A stretch of DNA of 35,381 bases, from the IMG/VR virus record IMGVR_UViG_3300042294_005150, positions 1 to 35,381 of that record, one strand, 5' to 3'. How positions within the stretch are numbered: position 1 is the first letter of the stretch; each line of letters begins with the position of its first letter. This stretch comes from a virus. Position numbers and translations under genes: made by a program. Below the pieces are notes generated by a model. It had not been told where the DNA came from. It worked only from the letters and a program-made list of their open reading frames with translations, and searched no databases. This document shows, in pieces, positions 7,916 through 16,140 of the stretch.

Positions 7916-8838
7916 AGATCGACGTCCTCTACCACTGGCACGAGCCCCCCAGCTTCGGCGCCTTGGCCTTGGCCGACGCCCGCGCCCTCGGCGTGGTCAA
8001 CCACGCCATCCCCATGACCATGTCGCCCGCGGCGCAGGTCTACGACGCGTTGAAAAAATCCGACGCCTCCGCCATCGTCTTCGTCAGCCCCGCCCAATAC
8101 TCCGACTTTTTCACCCAAGTCCCCGACCTCCGCGCCCTGGGCAAGCCGCTCATCAGCTTCGCCACCGAATGGTGCCGCGGCAACACCATCACGGAGTATT
8201 CTGACTTCCAAGACAGCGCCGCCTTCTTCGACTTCTACGCCTGCGGTCAGGAGTGCGACGCGCTGGCCATGCGCCACCTCGGCCGCTCCGCCGCCGTCTC
8301 GCCGCTCTGGGTCTCCACCATGGCCTTCCGCCCCGGGCCGCCGCTCCGCGAGCGCAAACAAAGACTCGCCTTCGTCGGCGACACCACCGAATACCGCCCG
8401 GGCATCTACGTCACCCGCCGCCGCATGCTCTCCGCCCTGCAGGCCCGCGGCCTCATCGACATCATCCAGATCCCCAAAGGCATCCCCACCGCGCACCAAG
8501 TCGCTTGCCTTTACGCCAACTATGCCGGCGTCTTCTGCCCGCCTTCGAACGGCCGCGCCCAGGGCATCCGCCTTTACGAAGCCGCCGCCAGCGGCGCCCT
8601 GATCATTGAGGCGCAACCCATGGAGCCACAGAACGAATACTTCAAGGCCGGCCGCCACCGCCTCGCCCTCGACCCCGACATCTCCGACTCCGACCTTTGC
8701 GACTTCGTCGCCGCGCTCGACTTCGCCCGCCACCAGGACACGGCCATCCGCGCCACCGAACTCGTCCAGCAGCACTTCACCGCGGCCGCGATCCTGCCGC
8801 AACTCGTGGCCGCCGCTGACAAGACTCCCACCGCATGA
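7912..8838 (+). CDS. Glycosyltransferase, GT-B/CgeB-like
   Basis: 308 residues from a GTG that overlaps the stop of the previous glycosyltransferase. The C-terminal half carries the donor-binding pattern of GT4/CgeB-type enzymes: PPSNGRAQGIRLYEAAASGALII. Before it is a Rossmann-like stretch (KQRLAFVGDTTEYRPG). The N-terminal half has the alternating strands expected of the acceptor domain. The two transferases form a pair, probably adding successive sugars to one target. The stop overlaps the next connector gene (ATGA). Confidence 0.72.
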   Translation: MKIDVLYHWHEPPSFGALALADARALGVVNHAIPMTMSPAAQVYDALKKSDASAIVFVSPAQYSDFFTQVPDLRALGKPLISFATEWCRGNTITEYSDFQDSAAFFDFYACGQECDALAMRHLGRSAAVSPLWVSTMAFRPGPPLRERKQRLAFVGDTTEYRPGIYVTRRRMLSALQARGLIDIIQIPKGIPTAHQVACLYANYAGVFCPPSNGRAQGIRLYEAAASGALIIEAQPMEPQNEYFKAGRHRLALDPDISDSDLCDFVAALDFARHQDTAIRATELVQQHFTAAAILPQLVAAADKTPTA

Positions 8839-9140
8839 GCCAGTTCGCTCAAGCCTACACCGCCGCCAGCACCGAAGCCGTCGGCACCATCCGCGACCAG
8901 ATCGAGTATAGGGAGCGATGCTACCTCGCCGTCGTCGGCGAGGAAACCTACGGCAACACCTTGGGCGAGGGCGGCTTTGAAGCGGCCAGGGGCCTCACCG
9001 CCACCGTCCTCAAAACCGGCGCGCCCACCTTCCGCCTGGGCGGAATCGTCAAATACGCCGGCCGCCGCTACCGCATCACCGGCATCGACACCGACACCGC
9101 CACCATCGACCTCACCCTGCAATCGCCCGACACCCCATGA
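8835..9140 (+). CDS. Probable head-tail joining protein
   Basis: 101 residues with a C-terminal beta barrel-like part (FRLGGIVKYAGRRYRITGIDTDTATIDLTLQSP) like small head-closure proteins of the lambda FII/SPP1 gp16 type. Its position after the head genes and its 4-base overlaps with both neighbours support this. Not a firm family match. A CTGACA lies 13 nt before the ATG. Confidence 0.55.
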   Translation: MSQFAQAYTAASTEAVGTIRDQIEYRERCYLAVVGEETYGNTLGEGGFEAARGLTATVLKTGAPTFRLGGIVKYAGRRYRITGIDTDTATIDLTLQSPDTP

Positions 9141-9625
9141 GCGCCCCCGCTTACAGCTTAGAAGAATCCCTCGAGCGCGCCATCGACACCGTCCTGACCG
9201 CCGATAGCAACCTCGCCACCTGCCGCATCACCTCGGCCGACGAGTCCGACGAGGACTCTTTGCCCATGATCGCCATCCGCGCCGAGAAACTCGACGAGCT
9301 CGTGCTCGGCATGCAGACCTGGAACTCCCGCGTCACGATCACGCTCACCACCTCGGCCGACGAAACCCCCGACGAAGAACGCGCCGAGCGCCGCCAGCCC
9401 GATAGCGAAGACGACGACGAAGGCGCCGCCGGTTTCAAAGAACTGTGGCATGACCTCTGGGCCACCGTCGACGGCCCCAACTTCGTCACCAACCTCAACG
9501 CCACCGACTTGGTCAAAGTCTGGGGATTGGAGTTCGACCCCGTATCCTATGAAAACGAAACAAGAGCATTCCGCCGATCCATCAACTTCCGCCTCTGGGT
9601 CAACGAAGCCTACCCCACAACCTGA
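9137..9625 (+). CDS. Probable tail terminator/minor tail protein
   Basis: 162 residues. Its place between the connector and the tail tube, its size, and its mix of an N-terminal helix with beta strands fit tail-completion proteins (lambda gpU/Z-like). A strongly acidic, low-complexity stretch (ERAERRQPDSEDDDEGA) sits in the middle, probably a surface loop. No motif fixes the family. Confidence 0.55.
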   Translation: MSAPAYSLEESLERAIDTVLTADSNLATCRITSADESDEDSLPMIAIRAEKLDELVLGMQTWNSRVTITLTTSADETPDEERAERRQPDSEDDDEGAAGFKELWHDLWATVDGPNFVTNLNATDLVKVWGLEFDPVSYENETRAFRRSINFRLWVNEAYPTT

Positions 9626-9758
9626 CGGTTTGCTCCGCTTGCCCAACTGGCCCGCGTGCCTGGCCGACAAAGCCACCGCCACCACCATCGAGGGCGCCGC
9701 GTTCGAGGGCTACGAGCAAGACAAGGGCCAGCGCACCGGCCTCTACCGCCGCCCGTAG
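9549..9758 (+). CDS. Small hypothetical protein overlapping the previous gene
   Basis: About 69 residues if it starts at the ATG 9549, which overlaps the upstream gene by 77 bases. The part beyond 9626 (PDGLLRLPNWPACLADKATATTIEG) has the C-ending codon pattern of neighbouring genes, so a coding segment here is likely. The exact start is not: no ribosome site is visible. Function unknown. Confidence 0.45.
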   Translation: MKTKQEHSADPSTSASGSTKPTPQPDGLLRLPNWPACLADKATATTIEGAAFEGYEQDKGQRTGLYRRP

Positions 9759-9759
9759 G

Positions 9760-9765
9760 TTGACA
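9760..9765 (+). promoter_or_regulatory. TTGACA start-associated element
   Basis: TTGACA ends 16 nt before the ATG of the tail tube gene at 9782. No Shine-Dalgarno site lies between. Confidence 0.5.
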
Positions 9766-9781
9766 TCGCGCCATAGTCACT

Positions 9782-10129
9782 ATGGCAGCGACTATTGTTG
9801 GACTTACCTCGATCACCTTTGGCGGCTCCGCGGAAACCGTCGCCGTCTTCACGTCTTTCTCCCAAACCTCCGACAGCGAGAAGACCACCGTCGTCGATGA
9901 GGACGGCGATTTTGTCGCCGCGGCCTACCACGGCAAGAAATCGGTCGCCTCGATGAGCGGCTACCTCAAAGGCACCATCCCCACGATCGGCGCGTCCATT
10001 TCCCTGGCCAACGCCACCGCGGGCCTCGCCGGCGTCACCGGCACTTTCTACGTCGACAGCGTTGCCGTCAGCCGCGCCCCGAACGACTTCCAGCAAGTCA
10101 CCATCGGCGCGACCAACCACGCCTTCTAA
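9782..10129 (+). CDS. Probable major tail (tube) protein
   Basis: 115 residues, mostly beta strand with no charged coiled coil, of the kind that stacks as rings to form a tail tube. Recognisable tube-like stretches are ITFGGSAETVAVFTSFSQTSD near the N-terminus and VSRAPNDFQQVTIGATNHAF at the end. It opens the tail gene block and is followed by a hairpin. It is shorter than lambda gpV (246 residues), so it would lack an Ig-like decoration domain. Identification is by fold pattern and position. Confidence 0.6.
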   Translation: MAATIVGLTSITFGGSAETVAVFTSFSQTSDSEKTTVVDEDGDFVAAAYHGKKSVASMSGYLKGTIPTIGASISLANATAGLAGVTGTFYVDSVAVSRAPNDFQQVTIGATNHAF

Positions 10130-10132
10130 CCC

Positions 10133-10149
10133 GGGGCGCATAGCGCCCC
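10133..10149 (+). terminator. Hairpin after the tail tube gene
   Basis: Perfect inverted repeat GGGGCGC-ATA-GCGCCCC with a 3-nt loop, placed four bases after the tail tube stop. There is no T-tract, so it may act as a partial terminator or an mRNA stabiliser. Confidence 0.5.
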
Positions 10150-10164
10150 CAGACATTCGAGATT

Positions 10165-10563
10165 ATGCAAGCATCATACTGGGCAACAACGGACACAAAA
10201 CTCGCCGCCGTGCTCTGCACCGTCGGCGTCACCCTCCGCCAGCAAGACCCCATCAGCCGCGTTGTCCAGAAAGGACGCGAGACCGTTCACTACTGGTTTA
10301 GCTGCGAAGGCGCCGCCGGCCTCACCACCGGCCAGATCGCCGAAGCCATCCTCGAGAGCCAGGAAGCCTGCGAAGCCCTGCGCGACACCTTGCCCGATCT
10401 CCCCGGCGCCCGCGCCGCCCTCTACAACCGCGAGCTCCTGCTCGACGTCATCTTCAAGCGCACCCGCCGCCTCGTCATGGTCAACCTTCCGCAGGGCGGC
10501 GTGATGCTGGCCGACGAAAAGCTCGCCCCCGAAGTAAAGCGCCAGGTCGCCCAGATGATTTGA
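10165..10563 (+). CDS. Hypothetical tail protein
   Basis: 132 residues between the tail tube and the tail chaperone. It is alpha-rich in its second half (AEAILESQEACEALRDTLPDL) and lacks membrane or signal segments. No family recognised. Position suggests a tail morphogenesis role. Its stop codon TGA lies within the TTGACA element of the next gene. Confidence 0.6.
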   Translation: MQASYWATTDTKLAAVLCTVGVTLRQQDPISRVVQKGRETVHYWFSCEGAAGLTTGQIAEAILESQEACEALRDTLPDLPGARAALYNRELLLDVIFKRTRRLVMVNLPQGGVMLADEKLAPEVKRQVAQMI

Positions 10564-10565
10564 CA
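10560..10565 (+). promoter_or_regulatory. TTGACA start-associated element
   Basis: TTGACA overlaps the TGA stop of the upstream gene and ends 16 nt before the ATG at 10582. Confidence 0.5.
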
Positions 10566-10581
10566 GCCGCCTCGGGTCGAT

Positions 10582-10983
10582 ATGGACATCGACCCAGAAA
10601 AAAGAGAGTCGCTGCTTGAGGTCTCGGCCTTAGCAAGCGAAGAACAAGTCAACGGCATCACCCTGCGGCCTGTCACGGCCGCCACTTGGAGCCTGCTGGT
10701 GCGGCTGAAAAACAGCTTTGTCACCGGCGAGCCCGACGGCGACTACGCCTTCGCGGTCTACTCATTCGTGTATCTGCACTCGCTGCCGATCATGGACATC
10801 CGCCGCCGCATCGCCACCATCGACGACCTCAAGGCAGACATTTACGAGTGGATGGACAAGCAGGCACCGGCCGACATGTTCGCCTTCACGCCGTGGATCA
10901 CCGGCCAGATGGAGCGCGTCGCCGCAACCATCACCCAAAGCGCCTCGGTGGAACCCGCGGAGGGCGACGGCCCAAAAGCCTGA
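10582..10983 (+). CDS. Tail assembly chaperone, short form (lambda gpG-like)
   Basis: 133 residues. It occupies the slot of the paired tail assembly chaperones that precede the tape measure gene in siphophages. The body is helical (RLKNSFVTGEPDGDYAFAVYSFVYL, DLKADIYEWMDKQAP) with a flexible Ala/Pro/Gly tail. The last codons run over a slippery heptamer (10971-10977) that would let a minority of ribosomes move to the -1 frame and continue into 10977-11204. The family call rests on position, size and the frameshift signal. Confidence 0.72.
   Translation: MDIDPEKRESLLEVSALASEEQVNGITLRPVTAATWSLLVRLKNSFVTGEPDGDYAFAVYSFVYLHSLPIMDIRRRIATIDDLKADIYEWMDKQAPADMFAFTPWITGQMERVAATITQSASVEPAEGDGPKA
10971..10977 (+). 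other. Programmed -1 ribosomal frameshift site
   Basis: CCCAAAA is read in the upstream frame as C CCA AAA, which fits the X XXY YYZ rule. It lies two codons before the stop. The open downstream frame is exactly -1 relative to the upstream gene and lacks an ATG or GTG start of its own near its beginning. Confidence 0.72.
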
Positions 10984-11204
10984 CGGCCCGCCCGGCGTGG
11001 CAACTGTGCCTCGCCGCCCGCGTGGCCAAATACGGCATCTCCCTCGAGCAGGCCATCTGGCATTTGCCTTTGGCGGCACTTAACCAGCTCCTGCTCTGGG
11101 ACGACATCGTCGGCGGCCGCAAGCCCCGGTGGTCCGACAGCGGCGAGACCGGCGCGCGCAACATCGACGCCCTGCTGGCCGAGGCGCTGACAGGCGGCGT
11201 GTAG
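10977..11204 (+). CDS. Tail assembly chaperone frameshift extension (lambda gpGT-like T part)
   Basis: Translated only as a -1 frameshift product of the upstream gene, giving a fusion of about 207 residues (132 + 75). The segment WQLCLAARVAKYGISLEQAIWHLPLAALNQLLLW resembles the T-type region that contacts the tape measure. C-rich codon use continues through it, supporting coding in this frame. The frame is open back to an ATG at 10686, but the stretch before 10977 is a shadow of the chaperone gene. Confidence 0.7.
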   Translation, partial: SLTARPAWQLCLAARVAKYGISLEQAIWHLPLAALNQLLLWDDIVGGRKPRWSDSGETGARNIDALLAEALTGGV

Positions 11205-11205
11205 T

Positions 11206-12105
11206 GTGCAAGTCAAGGTTACGCCCGACGAGAAAGCCGCCCGCCGCTTTCATTTCGCGATCCAAGACCTCCGCAAACTCAGCGGCAAGGACTTCGAGAC
11301 CGTAATGAAAGCGGAGCTCTCGGCCATGCTAACCAGTGCGGTCAAGATGACCAAGAAGGCCACGGTCAAAAGCATTCAAGCCAGCCACGACAAACGCCCC
11401 GGCGCCCAATACACCTTCAACTACGCCGGCCCCGAGAGCCGCAGCGGCAAGACCTACTCGGCAGCCGACGTGGCCCGCGCCCAGACCCGCGCCGCCCAGC
11501 GTCGGGCCAAGGGCAAGAACGGCCGGCTCGTCTACTACTTCGCCCGCGCCAACGAGCCCAAAGCGTATCCCTCCTGGCTGTGGCGCCAGATCCAAGAGCA
11601 GCGCGCCAAATCCCTGGTCAACAAACAAAAGGCCCGCGGCCTCGCCGCCTCGATGTTCGTCAAGATCGGCGAAGGGCTGGGCATCCCGGTCAAAGCGCCT
11701 GGCTACCTCCGCACCGCAGCCCACCACAAAAAAGGCCAGATGCGGGAACTCATTGAAGTCACAAGCAAAGGAAGCGGCGACAAATACGAGGTCGGCTTTG
11801 TCAACAACCTCAGCTACCTCAACCGCTGGGCGCAGGCGGGCGCCGCTTTCCGAAAGGCGCTCAATGCCCGCGCCAATTACTTCAGCCGCGCGGTCAAATT
11901 GGCGGCAGAGGGCAAGATCAAAAAGACGTTGGACCGTTACCCAGGGCTGGCCACGGTTGGTTCATCCGCGGCATCAAGTCAGCAATCACAAGCCTCGGTC
12001 AGCGCCGGCGCATCCGCGGGGCCCTCGTTCAACACCGGCCGCCGTGGAGGCGTTTTCGAGATGAGAACTTCGGCCAGCGGACGGCAATACAAGAAATACG
12101 TCTAA
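11206..12105 (+). CDS. Hypothetical minor tail protein
   Basis: 299 residues from a GTG start directly before the tape measure gene. It is rich in Lys/Arg/Ala, with helices such as AAQRRAKGKNGRLVYY and RAVKLAAEGKIKKTLDRY. A Ser/Ala/Gly-rich linker (SSAASSQQSQASVSAGASAG) precedes a short basic C-terminus. No family recognised. CTGACA lies 13 nt before the start, a weak form of the TTGACA element. Confidence 0.6.
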   Translation: MQVKVTPDEKAARRFHFAIQDLRKLSGKDFETVMKAELSAMLTSAVKMTKKATVKSIQASHDKRPGAQYTFNYAGPESRSGKTYSAADVARAQTRAAQRRAKGKNGRLVYYFARANEPKAYPSWLWRQIQEQRAKSLVNKQKARGLAASMFVKIGEGLGIPVKAPGYLRTAAHHKKGQMRELIEVTSKGSGDKYEVGFVNNLSYLNRWAQAGAAFRKALNARANYFSRAVKLAAEGKIKKTLDRYPGLATVGSSAASSQQSQASVSAGASAGPSFNTGRRGGVFEMRTSASGRQYKKYV

Positions 12106-12108
12106 TCC

Positions 12109-12114
12109 TTGACA
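12109..12114 (+). promoter_or_regulatory. TTGACA start-associated element
   Basis: TTGACA ends 16 nt before the tape measure ATG at 12131. The spacer is A-rich and contains no Shine-Dalgarno site. Confidence 0.5.
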
Positions 12115-12130
12115 CTACGAAGCGAAACAA

Positions 12131-14158
12131 ATGGCCGGAGAATCCATCAGGTTTAACGCCTCGCTCAACACCGTTGGCTTCAGCAGCGGCGCGAAGAACC
12201 TCCAGAACATCGCGCAAGGCGCGGCCGCCGGCATCTCCCGCCACTTCGGCAAGATCGCCATGGCCGTGGTCGGAATCGGCGCGGCTTTCCTCGGCGTCCG
12301 TGCCGCCGTCCAATCTTTCAACGCCGCCATCGCCATGGGCGGACAGCTTAACGACCTCTCGGCCCGCACCGGCGAGACGGCCGGCAACTTGGCTATCCTC
12401 CAGCGCGCTTTCGAGAACGCTGGCGCCGGAGCCGACGCGGTCGGCCAGACCATCAACCGCCTCCAGCGGGCCATCGTCGAAGCAGGCGAGGGCGGCAAGG
12501 AGCAGGCCGAAGCCTTTGGCAAACTCGGGCTCAACCTCGAGCGGCTCAAAGAACTTACCCCGACCGAGCAACTTCAGGCTGTCGCTGCCGCTTTGCAAAA
12601 AGTCGGCAACGACTCCGACCGCAGTGCCATTGCCATGCAGCTGCTCGGCCGCAGCGGCGGCGAACTCCTGCCACTGCTCCGCGCCATGGGCGTGGAACTG
12701 GATATTGCGCGCAAACAACTGGGCAGCACGCCGCAAGTCATGGACCGCGTCACGGCGTCCTTCGACACGATCGGCGACAACTTCGCCGCCATCGGCGAAA
12801 AGGGCAAAGAGTTCGCCGCGGGCCTGCTCGAGCAGATCGCCCCGGCCCTGGTCGACGTGACCACCCGCTTGGCCAACATCGACGCCGCCGGCTTCGGGGC
12901 CAAGCTCTCCGAATACGCGGCATCCACCCTGGCATGGTTCACCGAGACCTTCAAACTCAGCACGGCGCTCAGTCAAATCGAGACCGCCATTAAGGCGATT
13001 ACCGAAGGCGAATTCGGCGAAGGGCTGTCACTCATGTTTGCCACGGCCAAAGACACGGCGCTCAATGCGATCAACACCATCGTCGCCGCGGCATCGGCCG
13101 CTATTGAAACCGTCTCAGCGTCTGTCGGCAAAATGTTTAGCAGTGACGGGGCCTTGCTGCATTTGCTGAAGAGCAGCTTTACGATTGCCGCCAACTATTT
13201 TCGGGAAGTCCTTTACGGCGCACTGGCCGATTTCATGGACGCCATCGGCCGTTCTGGTATGGCCGACACGTTCCGCTACGAGGCCGAGACCGCGGCGCGA
13301 TCTATTGAAATGTTGACCTATGGCATCGGCGCGCAAGTCGCCCTTGTTGGCGACCAAGCCAAAGAAGTTTTCGCCGGCATCCCGCAGGAGTTCAAAGCGG
13401 CATACGAGGAAAACATGCAAAATCCTCTCTTTGCCATGGAGCAGGGGGTCAAGAACACGGCCGACCAAGCAGCGCGCCTAAAAGCAGAACTTTCCGGGGC
13501 CGGACAAGCGGCGGCCACGGTCAATCCCCGCGTGGCCGGAACTGCCGCTGCGGCCGCCGCCGAAACCCCTGCCGAACGCATCGCCCGCCAGGAAGCCGAG
13601 GCCCGCGCCAAGGCGGGAACTCGCGGTGGTGGAGGTGGTGGCTCAAACAAACCCTTTGACCCCGTCACCGGCTTCGGCGCCGCGCTCCGAGAACGCGGCA
13701 GCCAAGCAGTCAACTTTGACCCTGCCACCTCACGCCTTAGCAGCACCGGCCTCGCCATCGAGCGAACCAAAGAACGCTTCAGCGTGGACAAGACGGCCGC
13801 CAACATCCGCGCCGATCTGGCCCGCATGGAGAACCGCAACCGTTCAGCCGCCGAACGTGCTGACCGCTTCGAGCAAGCCGGACAATTCGGAGCAGCCGAG
13901 CGTCTCCGCGGCCGCATCGAGCGCCGCGTGGCCGAGGAAGAAAAGCGCCTGGCCGAAAAATACAATTTGGACGTGCAGGACATGGCCAAGACCCCCGAGG
14001 AACGCGCCCGCGCCGAAGAAGAAGCACGCGCCAAGCACGCCGGCGGTGGTGGCAAATCCGACTTAGAAGTCGCAGTCAACAAAGTGCTGTCATTGCTCAC
14101 AACGCACATCCCCAGCATCGACGAGAAACTCCCGCAAACCGCCCTCGTCTATTCCTAA
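12131..14158 (+). CDS. Tail tape measure protein
   Basis: 675 residues, the longest protein here. It sets tail length and is threaded through the tube. The N-terminus has an amphipathic start and a hydrophobic segment (KIAMAVVGIGAAFLGVRAAVQSF). A conserved-looking block DLSARTGETAGNLAILQRAF and long Ala-rich helices follow. The middle (residues ~290-450) keeps small hydrophobic helices. The last third is a Gly-rich linker, then a charged coiled coil (RGRIERRVAEEEKRLAEKYN). By the usual 1.5 angstrom per residue rule it would specify a tail near 100 nm. Confidence 0.9.
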   Translation: MAGESIRFNASLNTVGFSSGAKNLQNIAQGAAAGISRHFGKIAMAVVGIGAAFLGVRAAVQSFNAAIAMGGQLNDLSARTGETAGNLAILQRAFENAGAGADAVGQTINRLQRAIVEAGEGGKEQAEAFGKLGLNLERLKELTPTEQLQAVAAALQKVGNDSDRSAIAMQLLGRSGGELLPLLRAMGVELDIARKQLGSTPQVMDRVTASFDTIGDNFAAIGEKGKEFAAGLLEQIAPALVDVTTRLANIDAAGFGAKLSEYAASTLAWFTETFKLSTALSQIETAIKAITEGEFGEGLSLMFATAKDTALNAINTIVAAASAAIETVSASVGKMFSSDGALLHLLKSSFTIAANYFREVLYGALADFMDAIGRSGMADTFRYEAETAARSIEMLTYGIGAQVALVGDQAKEVFAGIPQEFKAAYEENMQNPLFAMEQGVKNTADQAARLKAELSGAGQAAATVNPRVAGTAAAAAAETPAERIARQEAEARAKAGTRGGGGGGSNKPFDPVTGFGAALRERGSQAVNFDPATSRLSSTGLAIERTKERFSVDKTAANIRADLARMENRNRSAAERADRFEQAGQFGAAERLRGRIERRVAEEEKRLAEKYNLDVQDMAKTPEERARAEEEARAKHAGGGGKSDLEVAVNKVLSLLTTHIPSIDEKLPQTALVYS

Positions 14159-14164
14159 TCCGCC

Positions 14165-14887
14165 ATGCCCTCCACCGTCATCGGCAACGCCACCTGGAAC
14201 TCCACCGGCCTCGTTCTGTCCCAGCAGTCCGCGCAGGAACAGGTCACCGGCTTGGTCAACGTCCAAGTCACCTACGTTGCGCCCGTCACCAAGCAGTCGC
14301 AAGCATCGGCTAAATTCTACACCGACGCCCCGCCGCCCATCTGGCCGACCGTCGTCCTCCGCAGCGAACTTGTCACGAACAACCTCTACCTCGTGGACCG
14401 CACCATCGAGCGGGCCAACGGGCTTTTGACGATTCAAGCCAATTACGTTGGAGCCCTCCAGAGGGCAGGCTTCAAGGGCTACTACCTCCGCGAGCAAGTC
14501 GAACCCCGCCGCCGCGCGCTCTCCTACAACTACACAAACACCGCCAGCCTCGTCAGCCAATACGACCCGACCGGCGCGCTGCGCCGGGTCACCGTGCCGC
14601 AGTTCGTCATCTACGACGAGCGGCTCAAGGTCGTCGAGTTCGTCCGCATCGGCCGCGCTCAAGCCGTCAGCCCGCCGACTTTCTTCCGCGCGGACATGGC
14701 GTCCGTAGCCAAGAACGCCGCAGCAGCCGCCGCCGCCGATCTCTGGGTCGTCACCGGCCCAAGCGATGCGCTGGTTGAAGGTTTCCTTTCTTTCGAGAAA
14801 ACCACCCCGATCACGCCGACCGAAGGAAGCACTTACATCACGCCGACCGTTCAAGCGATCAGCTTGAGCTACCGCCTGAGCCAATAG
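14165..14887 (+). CDS. Hypothetical distal tail protein
   Basis: 240 residues, beta-rich, directly after the tape measure gene, where siphophages encode distal tail and baseplate hub proteins. Repeated beta-strand motifs (GLVNVQVTYVAP, GLLTIQANYVGALQ) suggest two related sheets. No catalytic or metal motif is visible. The role is inferred from position. Confidence 0.6.
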   Translation: MPSTVIGNATWNSTGLVLSQQSAQEQVTGLVNVQVTYVAPVTKQSQASAKFYTDAPPPIWPTVVLRSELVTNNLYLVDRTIERANGLLTIQANYVGALQRAGFKGYYLREQVEPRRRALSYNYTNTASLVSQYDPTGALRRVTVPQFVIYDERLKVVEFVRIGRAQAVSPPTFFRADMASVAKNAAAAAAADLWVVTGPSDALVEGFLSFEKTTPITPTEGSTYITPTVQAISLSYRLSQ

Positions 14888-14889
14888 CC

Positions 14890-15261
14890 GTGAACGCGAA
14901 GGACGCCACAACCCAACTTTGGCTTTTTGGTGAGCTGGTCAAAAACAAACCGGCCAAGGGGAGCAATGACTATCCGGTAGCCATCAAGGCCGTCCACTTG
15001 GACGAGAACTACCGCCGCAGCACGCTCGTCGCCCCCGACGACAGCGTTCAAGCTGGGGGCGATTTGTACGAAGTTAAATACGACGCCGATGGCACCCGCA
15101 TCACCAGAATTTTTGCAAACGGCCAAGCTCGCGGTGATTTGTTGTATTGGAACGGCGTTCAGTGGTTTCCATTTCAGGGTATTGAAAGCAAAACTTTGCA
15201 TGTGCTCGGCATCAAAGACGGCGCCCTGCAATGGGTTGAAACCCAAGACTGCCCGGAATGA
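14890..15261 (+). CDS. Hypothetical tail protein
   Basis: 123 residues from a GTG two bases after the previous stop. Mixed beta structure with a Trp-rich middle (YWNGVQWFPFQGI). The C-terminus runs into the next gene by a 4-base overlap. No family recognised; probably a tail tip component expressed with its neighbours. Confidence 0.55.
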   Translation: MNAKDATTQLWLFGELVKNKPAKGSNDYPVAIKAVHLDENYRRSTLVAPDDSVQAGGDLYEVKYDADGTRITRIFANGQARGDLLYWNGVQWFPFQGIESKTLHVLGIKDGALQWVETQDCPE

Positions 15262-15899
15262 TCGCCACCACCGTTGACGAATCGGGCACCCGCCGCGCCG
15301 TCACCAAGCTGGTCGAGGGCGAGCGGCTTGTCAGTTGCACCTGCTGCACAGCCGGTGCCGAGTGTTGCGTCTATCCCGCCAGTTGCGGACGTGGCCCCGA
15401 GTCTGTCTTGTTCTACGGGAGCACCCTGTCTGGCGACGGCACGACCTTTGGCGATACGACCAATGGCGTCATCTTGGAAAGCGGCCAGTGGGCCGTCTAT
15501 CGCAACGGCGTCCGCTCGACGCGCGCCTGTCTCGGCATGGCAACCGCAGGTAGCATCAATGTCGCCGCCTCACTGGCCAGCAGTTATGCCCTATCTCTGG
15601 ATTTTGGAGCCAATAGCTACACAGCGACCTTGAGCTTTTCCGGCTCCATTCTGGCCGAAAACATCAGCGACCTCGATTTGTTCGGTCAGGCGGCGGGGCA
15701 ATGCGTGTGGAGCGGCGCAGTCGATCAGTCCACGCAGGACTTTTCCGAGGGAATCAGTCTCTTCTTTAATCCGGAGAACTGCCGGTGGGAACTGGTAAGC
15801 ACGCCGCTCAACGAGTTGTTTGCCTACCTTGAAGAAGATCTGCCGGTTGGAACCTACACTGACGTGACAACCGTCTTGGCCAACATCATCGTTGCATGA
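15258..15899 (+). CDS. Hypothetical tail protein with Cys-rich N-terminal segment
   Basis: 213 residues. Residues ~25-45 hold a dense Cys cluster (CTCCTAGAECCVYPASC), followed by a mostly beta domain rich in Ser/Thr/Gly. The cluster could bind a metal or an Fe-S cluster, as lambda tail-tip protein gpL does with Cys residues, but the spacing is not the same. Overlaps both neighbours by 4 bases, so it forms a coupled set with the small Cys-rich gene that follows. Confidence 0.55.
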   Translation: MIATTVDESGTRRAVTKLVEGERLVSCTCCTAGAECCVYPASCGRGPESVLFYGSTLSGDGTTFGDTTNGVILESGQWAVYRNGVRSTRACLGMATAGSINVAASLASSYALSLDFGANSYTATLSFSGSILAENISDLDLFGQAAGQCVWSGAVDQSTQDFSEGISLFFNPENCRWELVSTPLNELFAYLEEDLPVGTYTDVTTVLANIIVA

Positions 15900-16114
15900 A
15901 ATGCCCGCACGCCACCCGCGTCAGCAAGGACATGAACCACTGCGCCCTCGGGCTTTACGGCGGCAGGCCCTCGACGGGCGTCTGTGAGCGGTGCGTGCAA
16001 GCGGGGGAAAACACCGCCGAGTTTGCCGAGGCCCTGTTGGCCCTCGCCGCCCGCACCCATCCCGCTCACCGCCCGCGCCTCTCCGGCTGCTGCGACCGCG
16101 CCGACCAGGCGTGA
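15896..16114 (+). CDS. Small Cys-rich protein
   Basis: 72 residues with six Cys and several His: MKCPH, NHCALG, GVCERC and GCCDR. The CxxC and nearby residues suggest a small zinc- or metal-binding fold. Overlaps the previous Cys-rich tail gene by 4 bases. Function unknown. Confidence 0.55.
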   Translation: MKCPHATRVSKDMNHCALGLYGGRPSTGVCERCVQAGENTAEFAEALLALAARTHPAHRPRLSGCCDRADQA

Positions 16115-16118
16115 CCCT

Positions 16119-16124
16119 TTGACA
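16119..16124 (+). promoter_or_regulatory. TTGACA start-associated element
   Basis: TTGACA ends 16 nt before the ATG at 16141. Here a weak GCAGG also sits directly before the ATG. Confidence 0.5.
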
Positions 16125-16140
16125 CCTGTCATCCCGCAGG

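Noticed and set aside
7510-8802. A 430-codon minus-strand open frame, and similar long antisense frames at 4459-5367 and 6326-7234
   Set aside because: Long antisense frames are expected opposite C-ending codons in GC-rich DNA. The products are Gly/Val/Asp repeats and the plus-strand genes have clear functions.
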